In this document: positions 37,610-49,539 of the stretch, in pieces
How the letters are laid out: each line of letters begins with the position of its first letter
Position numbering within the stretch: the stretch's first letter is position 1
From: Epiperipatus broadwayi
Taxonomy: Eukaryota; Onychophora; Udeonychophora; Euonychophora; Peripatidae
Reading direction: 5' to 3'
NCBI GenBank assembly: GCA_028023455.1
Contig: JAQFVV010006231.1
Span: 6,648,036 to 6,712,035 of the forward strand
Length of the DNA: 64,000 bases
Position numbers and translations under genes: made by a program
Notes under the pieces: model-generated
What the model was told of the DNA's origin: nothing
Databases searched by the model: none
What the model saw: only the letters and a program-made list of their open reading frames with translations

Positions 37610-39731
37610 TGTAACGATATATAAATATGTCGTTACATTTATTTAAAATAAAAACTTAAAAGTTCGCAAATAAAAGGAAAAAACTAAACGCTAAAATTAA
37701 AATGTTTGTTAAACATATATATATTCGCACAGATGCTAAACTTTAAAAATATTTTTTTCATAAACAAAAAAAAAAAAAAGTATTTGAACGTATTTTTTTT
37801 AATAAAAAAATACAAGGTTGAAATATAAAAATATTTTAATAAAAAAATAACGTAAGTTAAAGTAAAAACAGGTATTAATTAATTCCTGTAATCTGTAAAT
37901 GGAAATGATGTTTATTAATTATCTAAAAGCTGTGTAATTAAAAAGTCAGATGAAAAGTTAGATAAGAGAAGAAAGAAATTTTAGCTTGACCAATGGAAGC
38001 ACTAAGCCTTGGCTCGGACCCTAACGAAAGTGATAGACTAGTGACGTTTTGTTCATTGAATCCTTGTGGATAATATAAAAAGGGAAATACAGTTTTTTTC
38101 TGACAGTTCCAGCGTTGTGTGTTTGAGAGATGTGGTATGATGCACATACCACACTCTCTATAAAAAAAAAAAATGAAAAGACTGTGATACCTTGAACCAG
38201 CTATTGCCATCTCCAGAACATTACCTTCCAATGGAGGCGTCACGGGAATTGAAAGCAGAGGCCTGGACTCTTCTACCATAAGCTATATGAAATGAACAAT
38301 TGTTAAAATCAATTAAGAACTTTCGTCAAGTTTTACAAATTGATAAACAAGCCAACTGAAATGTTAAAACGGACTCTTATCTGACTTTTGTAAGTTTTTA
38401 AATCAAATTAATAATGTTTAATTTTATATGTTTTCCGATTGATAAACATCATTTCCATTTTTTTTTTTCCTTATTGTAAAGATTATTTAAATGTATGAAA
38501 TTTAAGTTGTTTATAGACGCTTGCATGGATTCGTTTGCGGTTAATTATATTTTGGTTTTCATATTTGATCAAAATATATAGACATTCGATAAATAATGAT
38601 ACCTTACGGTGAGTATCTAAAATGTATTTATTCGGATGTCTTTTAAGTTATTGGTGACAACGCAAGTATCTTATGGTGAATACTATTGGGTTACTTATAA
38701 GTTTCCCTCTGCGATTGTCGGTATCAATAATTTTGTATTTTGATCGTTTATGTTTATTTTGAAATGTTTTTGACCGTGGAATCTATGTAATCGATCTATA
38801 CCCAACATTTTTAAACAAATCTGTGCGAACGTATTTAAATGTTAAAATTAAGTCGGGCGTGAATGGCTATATAGTTTGTAAAGTTATATTAAGGGAGGGT
38901 AATCTTAGGTTATTCATTTCGTAGTTGAATTGGTTCAATGGATTGGATATATTTGTGTAATTAGTAGATGTAGTATGAGGTCCGCTACGGGCAGGATTAT
39001 AGATATACGCCACACACCCTCTGTTTGCCTATGGATGGGTTTGTAAGTCGGCAGAAGACCGCAGTCCATTCCTATGGAGTTTTTTGTTTATTGATCTACT
39101 TGCCAACAGATGTCACATTCCTGTTGGTGGAGAGTCAATCTCTTCTCTATTTCTACTTATTGTTCAGATGTACATTCCTGACAATATAGTATTTTGTGTT
39201 GTCGTATCATGCTACATTGAATACATGAATGTATCAGATGGATTGGCGCCAGTTGATTGCGAAATTTGTTGCCTAAGGTTAAATCAGGGAAGAATATTTT
39301 CTTTTCAAATGCAGACCTATGTAGTCCATTCATACTCGACCCTCTAAATAAATAGTAAACTCATTATTTGCAATCTACTTAAATTTAGAATTAAAGATCA
39401 ATATAAAATTATAAACGTTAAATTTATTCCTCAAAATTTAAATATTATTTTATATGTGCGTAAATAAATATTTTTATGTGTTAATTTCTGGCAGTGGCTT
39501 TTATTCTTTTATAGTTAAGATATAAGATTTATAGATTTTTATCTCTGCGTCTCCGCTGAGCTAGTGACTTGGGCTAACGGTCGGAATATTTAAAGAAAGT
39601 GGAATCTTAACAGCGCGTATCTGCCTACTTTATAAATTTTTCTAGGCTCAAATGCCTAGATGGCGCCCTTTGTAGTGCAGATATTGTTTTTGCGGTTAGA
39701 TTCGATCTTCACTTTCATTTCGATCGTTATA
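37610..39731 (+). repeat. 5' LTR of the 37610 element
   Basis: 2122 bp, TGTAACG...TTATA. Near the right end is a stem-like CTAGGCTCAAATGCCTAG (about 39643), possibly part of the RNA-end signal; this is inference. The frames at 37938-38279 (-) and 39084-39347 (+) lie inside the LTR and are not conserved in the diverged copy at 32529-34390, so they are not called genes. Confidence 0.75.
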
Positions 39732-39733
39732 AT

Positions 39734-39750
39734 TGGCGTCCCAAGTGTGG
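39734..39750 (+). promoter_or_regulatory. Putative tRNA primer binding site
   Basis: TGGCGTCCCAAGTGTGG, two bases after the 5' LTR. Position and the leading TGG are as expected for priming by the 3' end of a tRNA. I could not match it to a specific tRNA. Confidence 0.55.
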
Positions 39751-40424
39751 CCTTACCTCAGAGATTGACCCTGAGAAGGGGAATTGAAAGATGAAATTTC
39801 CGATCTTTAATAAACACGAGTGCCCTGAGAATTTTAAAACGGAATCATGCAAATAACATTTGTTGTTTTTTCTGAAATAAGTACATTTTGTACTAACGTA
39901 AAGTTATAGCCAGATGTTTAATAAACCACTAGTACTTTTGAAAATAAATCATGCCCGTAATATTTTTTCTGAAATTAGTATAAATATATTTGTTGTATTT
40001 ACGTGGAGTTGCAGTTTGAAGTTTTGTTTAAAAAGTGCTGCCAGTAAGAAAAATTGCGCATATGTAGAGATAAATTCGAGGAATAAAAACTAATAAATAA
40101 AACATAATAATAAATATAAATCATAATTTTTTTAAAAAAAAAGTCTTGTTTAAAATTTAATCGTTCAACTTGCCTAAGTAATAGTTAAAGGTAGGAGAAA
40201 TGAAACTTGGAAGGGAGGGGGCAGAAATTTAGCTGGTAATAGGGAATCAACATTTTTTTTTAAAATCATTATATTTGTGTGTAATTACTGTTTTGTCTTG
40301 TAAAAAAAAAAAAGTTTTGTTTCTGTGATCATATATAATCAATTTGTGTAACGTAATTACTAACACTAAGTAAATTCTTTTTTTTTTTTTTAATGTTTTT
40401 GTTTTTTGAGGAAGTTTACTGATA
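39751..40424 (+). other. Noncoding interior of the 37610 element
   Basis: About 670 bp with no frame of note. It starts with a GC-richer 100 bp that could hold packaging or dimer signals (inference) and turns A/T-rich. A GAGGAAG purine word lies 15 bases before the second LTR; it is a weak polypurine tract. Confidence 0.5.
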
Positions 40425-42544
40425 TGTAACGATATATAAATATGTCGTTACATTTATTTAAAATAAAAACTTAAAAGTTCGCAAATAAAAGGAAAAAACT
40501 AAACGCTAAAATTAAAATGTTTGTTAAACATATATATATTCGCACAGATGCTAAACTTTAAAAATATTTTTTTCATAAACAAAAAAAAAAAAAGTATTTG
40601 AACGTATTTTTTTTAATAAAAAAATACAAGGTTGAAATATAAAAATATTTTAATAAAAAAATAACGTAAGTTAAAGTAAAAACAGGTATTAATTAATTCC
40701 TGTAATCTGTAAATGGAAATGATTGTTTATTAATTATCTAAAAGCTGTGTAATTAAAAAGTCAGATGAAAAGTTAGATAAGAGAAGAAAGAAATTTTAGC
40801 TTGACCAATGGAAGCACTAAGCCTTGGCTCGGACCCTAACGAAAGTGATAGACTAGTGACGTTTTGTTCATTGAATCCTTGTGGATAATATAAAAAGGGA
40901 AATACAGTTTTTTTCTGACAGTTCCAGCGTTGTGTGTTTGAGAGATGTGGTATGACGCACATACCACACTCTCTATAAAAAAAAAAATGAAAAGACTGTG
41001 ATACCTTGAACCAGCTATTGCCATCTCCAGAACATTACCTTCCAATGGAGGCGTCATGGGAATTGAAAGCAGAGGCCTGGACTCTTCTACCATAAGCTAT
41101 ATGAAATGAACAATTGTTAAAATCAATCAAGAACTTTCGTCAAGTTTTACAAATTGATAAACAAGCCAACTGAAATGTTAAAACGGACTCTTATCTGACT
41201 TTTGTAAGTTTTTAAATCAAATTAATAATGTTTAATTTTATATGTTTTCCGATTGATAAACATCATTTCCATTTTTTTTTTTCTTATTGTAAAGATTATT
41301 TAAATGTATGAAATTTAAGTTGTTTATAGACGCTTGCATGGATTCGTTTGCGGTTAATTATATTTTGGTTTTCATATTTGATCAAAATATATAGACATTC
41401 GATAAATAATGATACCTTACGGTGAGTATCTAAAATGTATTTATTCGGATGTCTTTTAAGTTATTGGTGACAACGCAAGTATCTTATGGTGAATACTATT
41501 GGGTTACTTATAAGTTTCCCTCTGCGATTGTCGGTATCAATAATTTTGTATTTTGATCGTTTATGTTTATTTTGAAATGTTTTTGACCGTGGAATCTATG
41601 TAATCGATCTATACCCAACATTTTTAAACAAATCTGTGCGAACGTATTTAAATGTTAAAATTAAGTCGGGCGTGAATGGCTATATAGTTTGTAAAGTTAT
41701 ATTAAGGGAGGGTAATCTTAGGTTATTCATTTCGTAGTTGAATTGGTTCAATGGATTGGATATATTTGTGTAATTAGTAGATGTAGTATGAGGTCCGCTA
41801 CGGGCAGGATTATAGATATACGCCACACACCCTCTGTTTGCCTATGGATGGGTTTGTAAGTCGGCAGAAGACCGCAGTCCATTCCTATGGAGTTTTTTGT
41901 TTATTGATCTACTTGCCAACAGATGTCACATTCCTGTTGGTGGAGAGTCAATCTCTTCTCTATTTCTACTTATTGTTCAGATGTACATTCCTGACAATAT
42001 AGTATTTTGTGTTGTCGTATCATGCTACATTGAATACATGAATGTATCAGATGGATTGGCGCCAGTTGATTGCGAAATTTGTTGCCTAAGGTTAAATCAG
42101 GGAAGAATATTTTCTTTTCAAATGCAGACCTATGTAGTCCATTCATACTCGACCCTCTAAATAAATAGTAAACTCATTATTTGCAATCTACTTAAATTTA
42201 GAATTAAAGATCAATATAAAATTATAAACGTTAAATTTATTCCTCAAAATTTAAATATTATTTTATATGTGCGTAAATAAATATTTTTATGTGTTAATTT
42301 CTGGCAGTGGCTTTTATTCTTTTATATTTAAGATATAAAATTTATAGATTTTTATCTCTGCGTCTCCGCTGAGCTAGTGACTTGGGCTAACGGTCGGAAT
42401 ATTTAAAGAAAGTGGAATCTTAACAGCGCGTATCTGCCTACTTTATAAATTTTTCTAGGCTCAAATGCCTAGATGGCACCCTTTGTAGTGCAGATATTGT
42501 TTTTGCGGTTAGATTCGATCTTCACTTTCATTCCGATTGGTACA
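40425..42544 (+). repeat. 3' LTR of the 37610 element
   Basis: 2120 bp, TGTAACG...GGTACA, almost identical to the 5' LTR. Differences seen include GATGCAC/GACGCAC (38136 versus about 40950), CGTCACGGG/CGTCATGGG, TGGCGCCC/TGGCACCC and the final 15 bases. Confidence 0.75.
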
Positions 42545-42548
42545 ATAT

Positions 42549-43230
42549 ATACATATGACTGACTGCTAACATTCTTAAATTCTAACATTAAACAGGTCTT
42601 TGTTAAGGCATATAAAAAGATTTAGGACTGTGATTCCTTGTGATTTTCAGGTGTTTCAAATCTTTAGCTCATCTGCTAAATGGATGTTTTCTAAGTAATG
42701 CTTATCATGTGAGAGAAGTTGGTATGAAGAATTTTATACTTGATGACAATTCATGATTTAATAGCAAGCTTTCAGAGAATTGCATTGTAAATCTATACAT
42801 ATGATTGGCTATAAATATATCTCAGGTGCATTAATTAATTTATTATTACTTATAATATGATGTTTTCATTCCAATAAGTATTTTGCTGTGAATACAAATT
42901 ATTTCTATCCATTTATAAAAACATAAATGTATATACATTGACAAATTAAATATCATACATATCGCATATGTATGACTAAATACTAAAATATTCAAGCTCC
43001 AAGTTTAAACAGGTCATTATCATGATATTTAAACAGGAAATTGAACTGTCATTTCTGAATGAAATCTCACATTTTAAATCTCCAACTCATTTAACAAACA
43101 AAAGTTTTCTGAATATATGGTTGGTCTGAGAAATTTTACATTGATAATAACTTGTGATTTAATAACAAGCTTTTGAAAACTTGCCTGCAAGATTAAAGTA
43201 TCAATTGGTTACATATATACACACATTCAT
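42549..43230. repeat. Two diverged direct repeats, period about 420 bp
   Basis: 42550-42830 and about 42965-43230 align loosely: CATATGACTGACTGCTAA versus GTATGACTAAATACTAA, TTAAACAGGTC in both, then TTGTGATTTAATAACAAGCTTTTGA versus TTCATGATTTAATAGCAAGCTTTCAGA. Noncoding; origin unknown. Confidence 0.5.
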
Positions 43231-43577
43231 GCACATTTCATTAAAAACCTAACCTTTGGCTTGTTAAAAGTCATTATGCATAAAAACTTTTCAGTAACTG
43301 CGTTTATCCAATTTGAAAAGATGAATTTGCATCTGCTGAAACCATAGTTATTCAATAAATAAACAACGTTCTCATGAAATATATATATATATATCTTATA
43401 TTGAAAAAATAAAAACAAAGAAATGAATTGGTATATGGAAGTGGGTGGGTAGAAATTATTAAGTAATTTTATAAAAGAAAATAAAATTAATATAATGCTA
43501 AAAATTTCTTAAGTAAATTTTAGATTATAAATTACTGAACTTGTACAAAATAATATTTTTCTTCTCTGAATCTGTAG

Positions 43578-43719
43578 ATAGAAAAAACTGCTTTTCTTTG
43601 TAACTGCACACCTGATTGGGATGGAACAACTTGTGAAATTCCTCCAGATTTATGCAAAAATATTAAATGTTCTGACGATCAAACCTGTATGAATATTAAC
43701 AATAAATATCAATGTGTAG
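43578..43719 (+). CDS. Internal exon: second half of EGF 4 and start of EGF 5
   Basis: Acceptor CTGAATCTGTAG ends at 43577 and donor GTGAGT starts at 43720. The exon enters in phase 0 and leaves in phase 1 (142 bp). Translation begins IEKTAFLCNCTPDWDGTTCE. Joined to PCLNGGICL of exon 2254-2708 it gives a complete six-cysteine EGF domain. It continues DLCKNIKC, TCMNINNKYQC, the first four cysteines of a fifth domain whose expected C-x-C pair is not seen after the splice. Extracellular, as for the upstream exon. It is too short to stand out as an open frame but is strongly supported by the domain and phase match. Confidence 0.88.
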
Positions 43720-45548
43720 GTGAGTATTTTAATTAGTCAATTTTAATAGCCAAATATTTCATTTTATAATAATTAAGCAGAATTTGAGAACAAAGAAAAT
43801 AATCACTTCTCTCTCTACAATTATATATATATAAAATCTGGAAATTCTAAACATTTTCACATTTATTTACTTATAAAATGAATAATAAAAACCAATATAG
43901 CAGTTATAAAATGCTAATAATTTATTTACTAGCATTATATTTTGAAATAATTTTGTTAATAGTTACTAATGCAAGAAACAGAGTTGATGCCACACTATTT
44001 TGTGCCTTAGAAAGACTAACTGCCCGTACACACATTCACACATAAACTACGAAGACAAAAAGCATTTTGAATATGTGAATTTTAATATGAACCAAGCAAG
44101 ACTTCTTTTGCTACCCGTTAATGTTAAAGAATTAATAATTTTAATAAATCATTCATAAACTAGTCTCTGATTAAAAAGATACACGCACAATCTTTAACAG
44201 ACATTATTGCCATATGCATAAATATGGCCAAGAAACTTTCAGAAAGATATCTACAAAATTCATAATAGGCTAGCCCTAGAAATAATACTTCTAACAGACC
44301 CAAGTATTATCCTCCTATAACAATATTTTTTTTCTTTTGATAGTTATCCTTATAATGTACAATGTTTATCAGCAGAAATTGTTTGCATGTACTGTCCCAT
44401 ACTATTCAGCAAAAATGGGAGGGGGGGGCATAAGTGTTTTAATCATTCTAAGTAAATCAACTCCCAATAATTATTTTAAAAGACTTAAATGTATCAAAAA
44501 TCAATTCTGTTTGCTGCTTTTTATAATTATTAATAATTAAAATATGTGTTCATCTGCTATTTTTTCTTGAATTTTTACTCATTTTTGAAAAACTCAATTA
44601 CTTTCACTGAGCATACTATTTACTGTCAGCAATGATAGAATAAAATAGATTATAATTAGACCTGATTTTTTTACTGATCACAATATAATTTGTCGATGTT
44701 CCATATTAATATGTCATTCAGTAATTCAATGATTAGTAGGATTTTCAAAATTTTCTCCACAAATGATATCTTAAGAAAATTTAATTTTTTTCCAGATTGG
44801 GTATTGTAATTAACATCTTTAACAATTTACTTTTTTTTTTTTTGGTTTACAAGATCTGTAAAGAAGATTATTCGATTTCTCAATAAAAGATCTTTCCAGA
44901 TTATGCAAAACAACGTTTTTTTAACATTGTTTTACTCCAGACGAATGATGCAATATGGAAAATTAAACTAGTGTAAACTGATCTCATAGGCATATTTAAA
45001 AACAGTATCATCAAATTGTAATCTATTGATTGTTTGTAAAGAAATTATTGAAAGACAGATTAAATAAATACTAATGGCTTTATTGCTTGGTAGTTCATAA
45101 AAAGTTTGTTCTGAAAGTATCAGAAATGGGATTCAATCCAAGGACCTTACACTCAATATGCAGGACAGATATTAAATTCCACAATTTTCTATTTATTTAT
45201 TAATATTTCTACTGCAGAAAGGAGTTTTCTGTTAACTGAAAGGAGATCCTTTGATTCCTCTTGGAGGCCTTAAAAGAACCAAACAGGGAAAATTCCTAAA
45301 GTCCACTCCATACATTCTTGTTGTTGCAGCTGTTATTACTAAGTGATTATTCATAGTATATAAACATGGATATCACCAGCATGAATTATCCACTGTGGTG
45401 AGTTTATTGTCTTTTTGCCTCTGAGTTTAAGATCAAGAAACACTATGGTCTTTCTTCCCAATTGCCTGATAGCTCTTAACAGAAATATCAGTTGAGTTTT
45501 TTTGAAGGTAAAATAAATGTGTGCATGAATAAAAAATATTTTTAACAG
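43720..45548 (+). other. Intron between candidate exons
   Basis: AT-rich, with no gene. The open frame at 44337-44540 has no recognisable domain. A tRNA-like SINE segment sits at about 45118-45186. Confidence 0.5.
45118..45186 (-). repeat. tRNA-like SINE segment
   Basis: On the - strand, CCTTGGATTGAATCCCATTT carries a near-consensus B box (GGATTGAATCCC, 45128-45139), preceded by CTGCATATTGAGTG. A similar order (GATCCTAGGATTAATTCTGA) is found on the - strand at 55714-55789, suggesting one SINE family. The A-box half is weak here. Confidence 0.45.
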
Positions 45549-45676
45549 ATATTTACTATCATAAATGGCCAATATTTCCAGGAGACTGTAAAGTTACCAG
45601 TCAAGGCAGCTGTTGGTGTCTGAAAGCAGAGGGTGCTAAGAATCCCCTGATTACAGATCCAGACTGCCCTTTGATG
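45549..45676 (+). CDS. Candidate exon with CWC motif (thyroglobulin type-1-like core)
   Basis: Acceptor TTTTTAACAG ends at 45548 and donor GTAATC starts at 45677. In phase 1 it is fully open for 42 codons and leaves in phase 0. The protein has FPGDCKVTSQGSCWCL and then DPDCP. C-x7-C-W-C followed by PDC resembles the second half of a thyroglobulin type-1 domain, but the long first half is missing. A second in-frame acceptor (ATATTTCCAG, exon from 45582) is possible. Phase fits the exon ending at 43719. The exon is probable rather than certain; the domain name is only a resemblance. If the next exon is 53019 in phase 0, the protein ends soon after. Confidence 0.55.
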
Positions 45677-45799
45677 GTAATCTTTTAATTAGGTATTTAC
45701 AACTGTAGATCACTTTCAAATGAAGGAAGATTGCAAGAGTTGAAAGTGGATTGATAATGATTGACTATGATGATGATGCAAAATATCTAATTATATTCT

Positions 45800-46201
45800 A
45801 AATATATTAAATTTAAGCGTAAACAGATAATATTATAATAACGTGAAAGCTAAACACCTTCAAACAGATAAGCTTTAAAAATGCTTACGTGACAGCCAAT
45901 CAGATGGAATAATGGCATCACATGGGACTCTAAATTCTAAAACACAAGCCAGAACTATTAGAAAAAGATGGGACCTATCTTAATCTATGCCTCAATTATA
46001 TTTAAATAAGCCAGACTAAAGCATTTTGAACTAAGAGTGTGAAGCTTAAATACCTTCACATTTAATCCACTAAATATTATATATATAAATTAACAACGCG
46101 AAATCATCCGATTTACAATGAAGCAATATTTTTAAATCTAATGAAATGATATTAATAAATGTAAATATATTAAATTTAAGCGTAAACAGAAAATATTATA
46201 A
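45800..46201. repeat. 39 bp direct repeats flanking about 324 bp
   Basis: AAATATATTAAATTTAAGCG and the 19 bases after it occur at 45800-45838 and 46163-46201 with a single mismatch. The sequence between is slightly GC-richer and noncoding. The right copy touches the LTR of the Ty3/gypsy element. It could be a local duplication or a long target duplication. Confidence 0.6.
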
Positions 46202-46563
46202 CTTAGTTATTTTATTATTATAGTAAACAAAAAGCATTTATAATATGAAAAAACTGTGGATTATTAACATTGCAATTGTTATATCAGTTATCCGTTGATA
46301 CATTATTTATGATGGAACTAAAACTAACATAGTCTCATTCTATTACCTCATATTAATACAGTTCATTATATTTTAGCAGTTCTTAGATTACAACTGTTTG
46401 TACAGGTTGTTAACTCCTTTATTTGTTCTACTTTTAGGCTTACAGCCTTAACATGTCCACTCATCAGGGAGTATGCTAATCAAGAGAAAAACAAGAGAAA
46501 AACATTCTTTTTCTATTTCACTCTTTTCGTCAATGCTTCTACACTTTCCATCCCACCTCCTCT
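46197..46563 (-). repeat. 3' LTR of the Ty3/gypsy element
   Basis: Aligned with 50575-50946: AACTTAGTTATTTTATTATT, CATTCTATTACCTCATATT and GTTAACTCCTTTATTTGTTC are shared. Ends are approximate, since neither a clear TG/CA pair nor a target duplication was found. Confidence 0.8.
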
Positions 46564-46999
46564 CACTCTAGAACATAGTCTTTTAGTTTGATTGATAATC
46601 TGCATTCTTGTGAGTTTCAGAAAACAGGTCTCTCATTTTTTTGGTTTGTTTGATTGTGTGCAGAGCTGGTGGAGTCTGTTCTTTTTTATATCATACTTAA
46701 TGTCTCTAGTTTAACAAGATTCTTTTCCTGTGGAATTTATGGTAGCATTTCCCTTTCTTCCTTTGTTAATGATTCCCACTGGCGAGCAGTTTCAATAAGA
46801 GTCTTGTTATCATCTAATGGTGTGACTGCTGACCTTCTTCTTACATGGTTTACATGTCTCTGTACAGAAGGAGCATTTTCCAATCTTATTTTATAAATAA
46901 CTCTAGACACTGGATTTATAACAAATTCTGGGTGTCCACTTCTTCTTTATAATGTCTTATATCCATACTAGATCATCCCTTTTAAACTTTGTGAAATGT

Positions 47000-47808
47000 T
47001 TATAAGTGTCTGGATAGATCTCTGGACCTTTTCCAGTCCTTTTCTCCTGAAGCATAATCTGCAGGTGATTTTTCATTATTTGATTGAAGTAGATGTTGGA
47101 AAAACATGATCTTCGTTAAGGTTTCATCGATTTTTGTATAGCTTGTTTTCTTCAACCCTTTTTTTAAACTTTGGACTGCCTTTTCAGCCAATTCATTTGA
47201 GGCAGGATGATAGATAAGTGTCAGCATATGTTGAACCCCCCTTTTAGACAGGTAATTTTCAAAATTTGTAGATGTGAAACCTGTCTCATTATATGATACC
47301 AGCATATCTGGATATCCAAGTGTAGCAAAAATTTCTTGGAGAGCCTTTATGGTTGAATTGGCATTAACTGATTTGACTAAATGGTATTCAATCCAATTTC
47401 TGTAAGAGTCCACAACTGTTAAGACCAAGTGTCCATTTATAGGGCCAGCATAGTTAATGTGAACATGTTCCCAGGGTTTACTAGGCTTAGACCACGAATT
47501 AAATGTCTTATTTGGCAAGTTAGCTGCACTTTGGCAATTATGAATTACTTCACTATTTTCTCAATTTCTTGGTCTATATGCAGCCACCACATATATGATC
47601 GAGATAGGACCTTCATCCTTACTATCCTAGAGTGTCCAGTATGAAGTAATTTTAATACCCATGAGTATCCCTCCATAGGTATGAACACTCGATCTGCTCT
47701 AGTGATGCAATCATTACAGATTGACAGATACTGATGAGCATTCCAGCTAACTGTATGTAGAATTTTTGGGCAGCAGGTAGACCATCCTTTTTTTATCCAT
47801 GTTTTCAA
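47000..47808 (-). pseudogene. Integrase remnant
   Basis: 47000-47518 (172 residues) holds the catalytic core. WEHVHINYAGP, VSYNETGF and HPASNELAEKAVQSLK line up with the D, D and E blocks of retroelement integrases, which insert the cDNA into the genome. The first Asp is now Asn (HIN, about 47453) and the second is Tyr (VSY, 47291-47293); only Glu remains. 47545-47808 in another frame has HTGHSRIVRMKVLSRSYMWW, the zinc-binding N-terminal region. A frameshift separates the two. Non-functional. Confidence 0.85.
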
Positions 47809-48049
47809 CTGATGATGGACAGGATCTCTAAGTGTTCATTCAGCTGCCTGGTACTATTCAAGGTATCATTCAATTTGACTTTTAGTAGATTTACCTCCAC
47901 AAATTCGTAGGACCTATTAGCTTTTAACAGTAGATGTGATAGAGCATTGGCATGTGGTATTTGTTTTTCTGGTTTATACATTAAGTTGCAAAATTGTTTA
48001 TCCGTCTTAACATTCTTTGTCTGCTATAGTCAAGAGTTCAAATGTTTAT

Positions 48050-48425
48050 TCATCGTAACATTCTTTGTTTGCCATGGTCAAGAGTTTTTTTTCCCAATAT
48101 GCCTAATAATGGATGATGGTCCATACATATGGTGAACTTTTGGCCATAGATATACTGGTGGAACTTTTTTACTGCAAAAATAATAGTGAGGGCTTCTTTG
48201 TCCAATTGACTATAGTTGGTTTCAGTTGATGACAATGTGTAAGAGGCATATGCAATCAGACATTCATGACCATTTATTTGGTGAGAGATTACAGCTACAA
48301 TGCCATTTTCAGAAGCATCTGAGGAGACTATAATTTCTTGATCACTTTGATAATGTACAAATAGGCTTTCTGAAGATAATAGATCTTTTGCTGTCTGGAA
48401 TGCAATCTGTTGTTCGGCCTTCCAC
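48050..48425 (-). pseudogene. RNase H remnant
   Basis: On the - strand, VSSDASENGIVAV, AYASYTLSSTETNYSQLDKE and MDHHPLLGIL match the Ty3/gypsy RNase H, which degrades the RNA template. The acidic D and E positions are kept. It reads open from about 48425 (WKAEQQIAFQ) down to 48050. A 49 bp tandem duplication lies just upstream at 48451-48548. Confidence 0.8.
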
Positions 48426-48450
48426 TTCTAGCATTGCTCTTTGCATAGTA

Positions 48451-48548
48451 GTATACACAGGCATTTTAATTTGTGTAGAAAGCCTGCAAGTCCTTTATAG
48501 TATACACAGGCATTTTAATTTGTGTAGAAAGCCTGCAAGTCCTTTATA
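48451..48548. repeat. Perfect 49 bp tandem duplication
   Basis: 48451-48499 is repeated exactly at 48500-48548. It falls in the RT-to-RNase H junction of the gypsy element after DLQAF; 49 is not a multiple of three, so it shifts the frame. Confidence 0.95.
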
Positions 48549-49396
48549 TTTTTTGGTGTGGGAGCATTTTTTATGGCCATGATCTTTTCTGGATTTGGGT
48601 GTTTCCCATTTTGGTTAATGATATATCCCAAAAACTTTAATTCCCTCATAGACCAAATGCTTTTGGTGACTTTAATTTTAATTCTTACCCATTCCAGTCT
48701 AGCACATATGGTAAGTACATGTTCTTCCAATTCTGTCTCTGACTGAGCATAAATTAACAAGTCATTCAAATAGGAGATTATGCCCTTTGCATTATGCAAT
48801 TAATTGATCAATCTTGGCTTGAAAGATATTGGGAGCTGTTGTAATTCCGAATGGCAATTTGTTGCATTGGAATAGTCTGACATGTGTACTCAAGGTTAAT
48901 ATTTTGGCTGTTTTATCAGTGACTGCAATCTGAGGGAAAGCAGACTTCAGCTAAATTTTGCAAAAATAGCAGCTTTCTGAAGTGATGCCAGTATCTCTGA
49001 GACATTTGGAATGGAATATGCACTTTTGTTTAAATAATGGTTTACTGTAATCCTATAATCTCCACTGATCTGTAAACTTGGAGTGGCCCAATCCGAATCT
49101 TCTATGGGTGATAACTCGCCTTCCTTTATGAGACTTGCTAAACTCTCTTCAACCTTGTTCCCGAGTGCAAAAGGAACCTTTTGGGGTTTACACCTCACTG
49201 GTTCTGCATCTTCAGTTAGTTCAATATTTAATGGGCTTATCTCTAAAACAGTCAAGTTTTCCTCAAAGATTTTCAGGAACTGCTTACGCACTATATTTTC
49301 CAGTTTTACTGTTTTGATAATCTGGATGGATATGCCCAATTGCCGGAACCAATTTTGGCCTAGTAAGAGTTTGATGTTCCTCTTGACTATATACAA
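48515..49396 (-). pseudogene. Reverse transcriptase remnant
   Basis: 48947-49396 carries the start of RT (KVPFALGNKVEESLASLIKE, IEDSDWATP). The frame breaks at AKFS, where KLDLKSA would hold the first catalytic Asp. LKSAFPQIAV, LPFGITTAPNIFQ and then GIISYLNDLLIYA follow. The YxDD box is YLND (48761-48772), an Asp-to-Asn change by one base. EKIMAIKNAPTPKNIKDLQAF closes the domain. The enzyme is dead in two of its catalytic blocks. Confidence 0.85.
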
Positions 49397-49539
49397 AGTT
49401 AGAGTTTTGTTTTTGTTATTTAATTTTACTGGAACAGAAACCTACCCACAGATTGGTATGTTATTACCATTCACATCTGTGGGAATTACATTTGTTTTGT
49501 CTAGAATTGATTTTCACTTGTGTGTAGAATTTATTTTAT

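Larger units (their letters stand above)
37610..42544 (+). mobile_element. Young non-autonomous LTR retrotransposon (LARD/TRIM-like) with about 2.1 kb LTRs
   Basis: Two direct copies of about 2120 bp (37610-39731 and 40425-42544) bracket a 693 bp interior without coding capacity. Both begin TGTAACG; the right copy ends TACA and the left TATA. ATAT flanks both outer ends (37606-37609 and 42545-42548). Two bases after the left copy comes TGGCGTCCCAAGTGTGG (39734-39750), placed and shaped like a tRNA primer binding site (TGG pairs with the CCA tail). The copies differ at roughly ten places by eye, so insertion is recent. Gag, protease, RT and integrase are absent and must come from a partner element. 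A plain segmental duplication would not explain the primer site and the end structure. Confidence 0.75.

Noticed and set aside
38000-42160. Duplicated frames of 87 and about 113 residues inside the 2.1 kb repeats
   Set aside because: They lie within LTRs, have no recognisable domain, and the matching frames are not kept in the diverged copy at 32529-34390.
46654-46896. 80-residue + strand frame left of the integrase
   Set aside because: Lies in the interior of the - strand gypsy element and has no motif.
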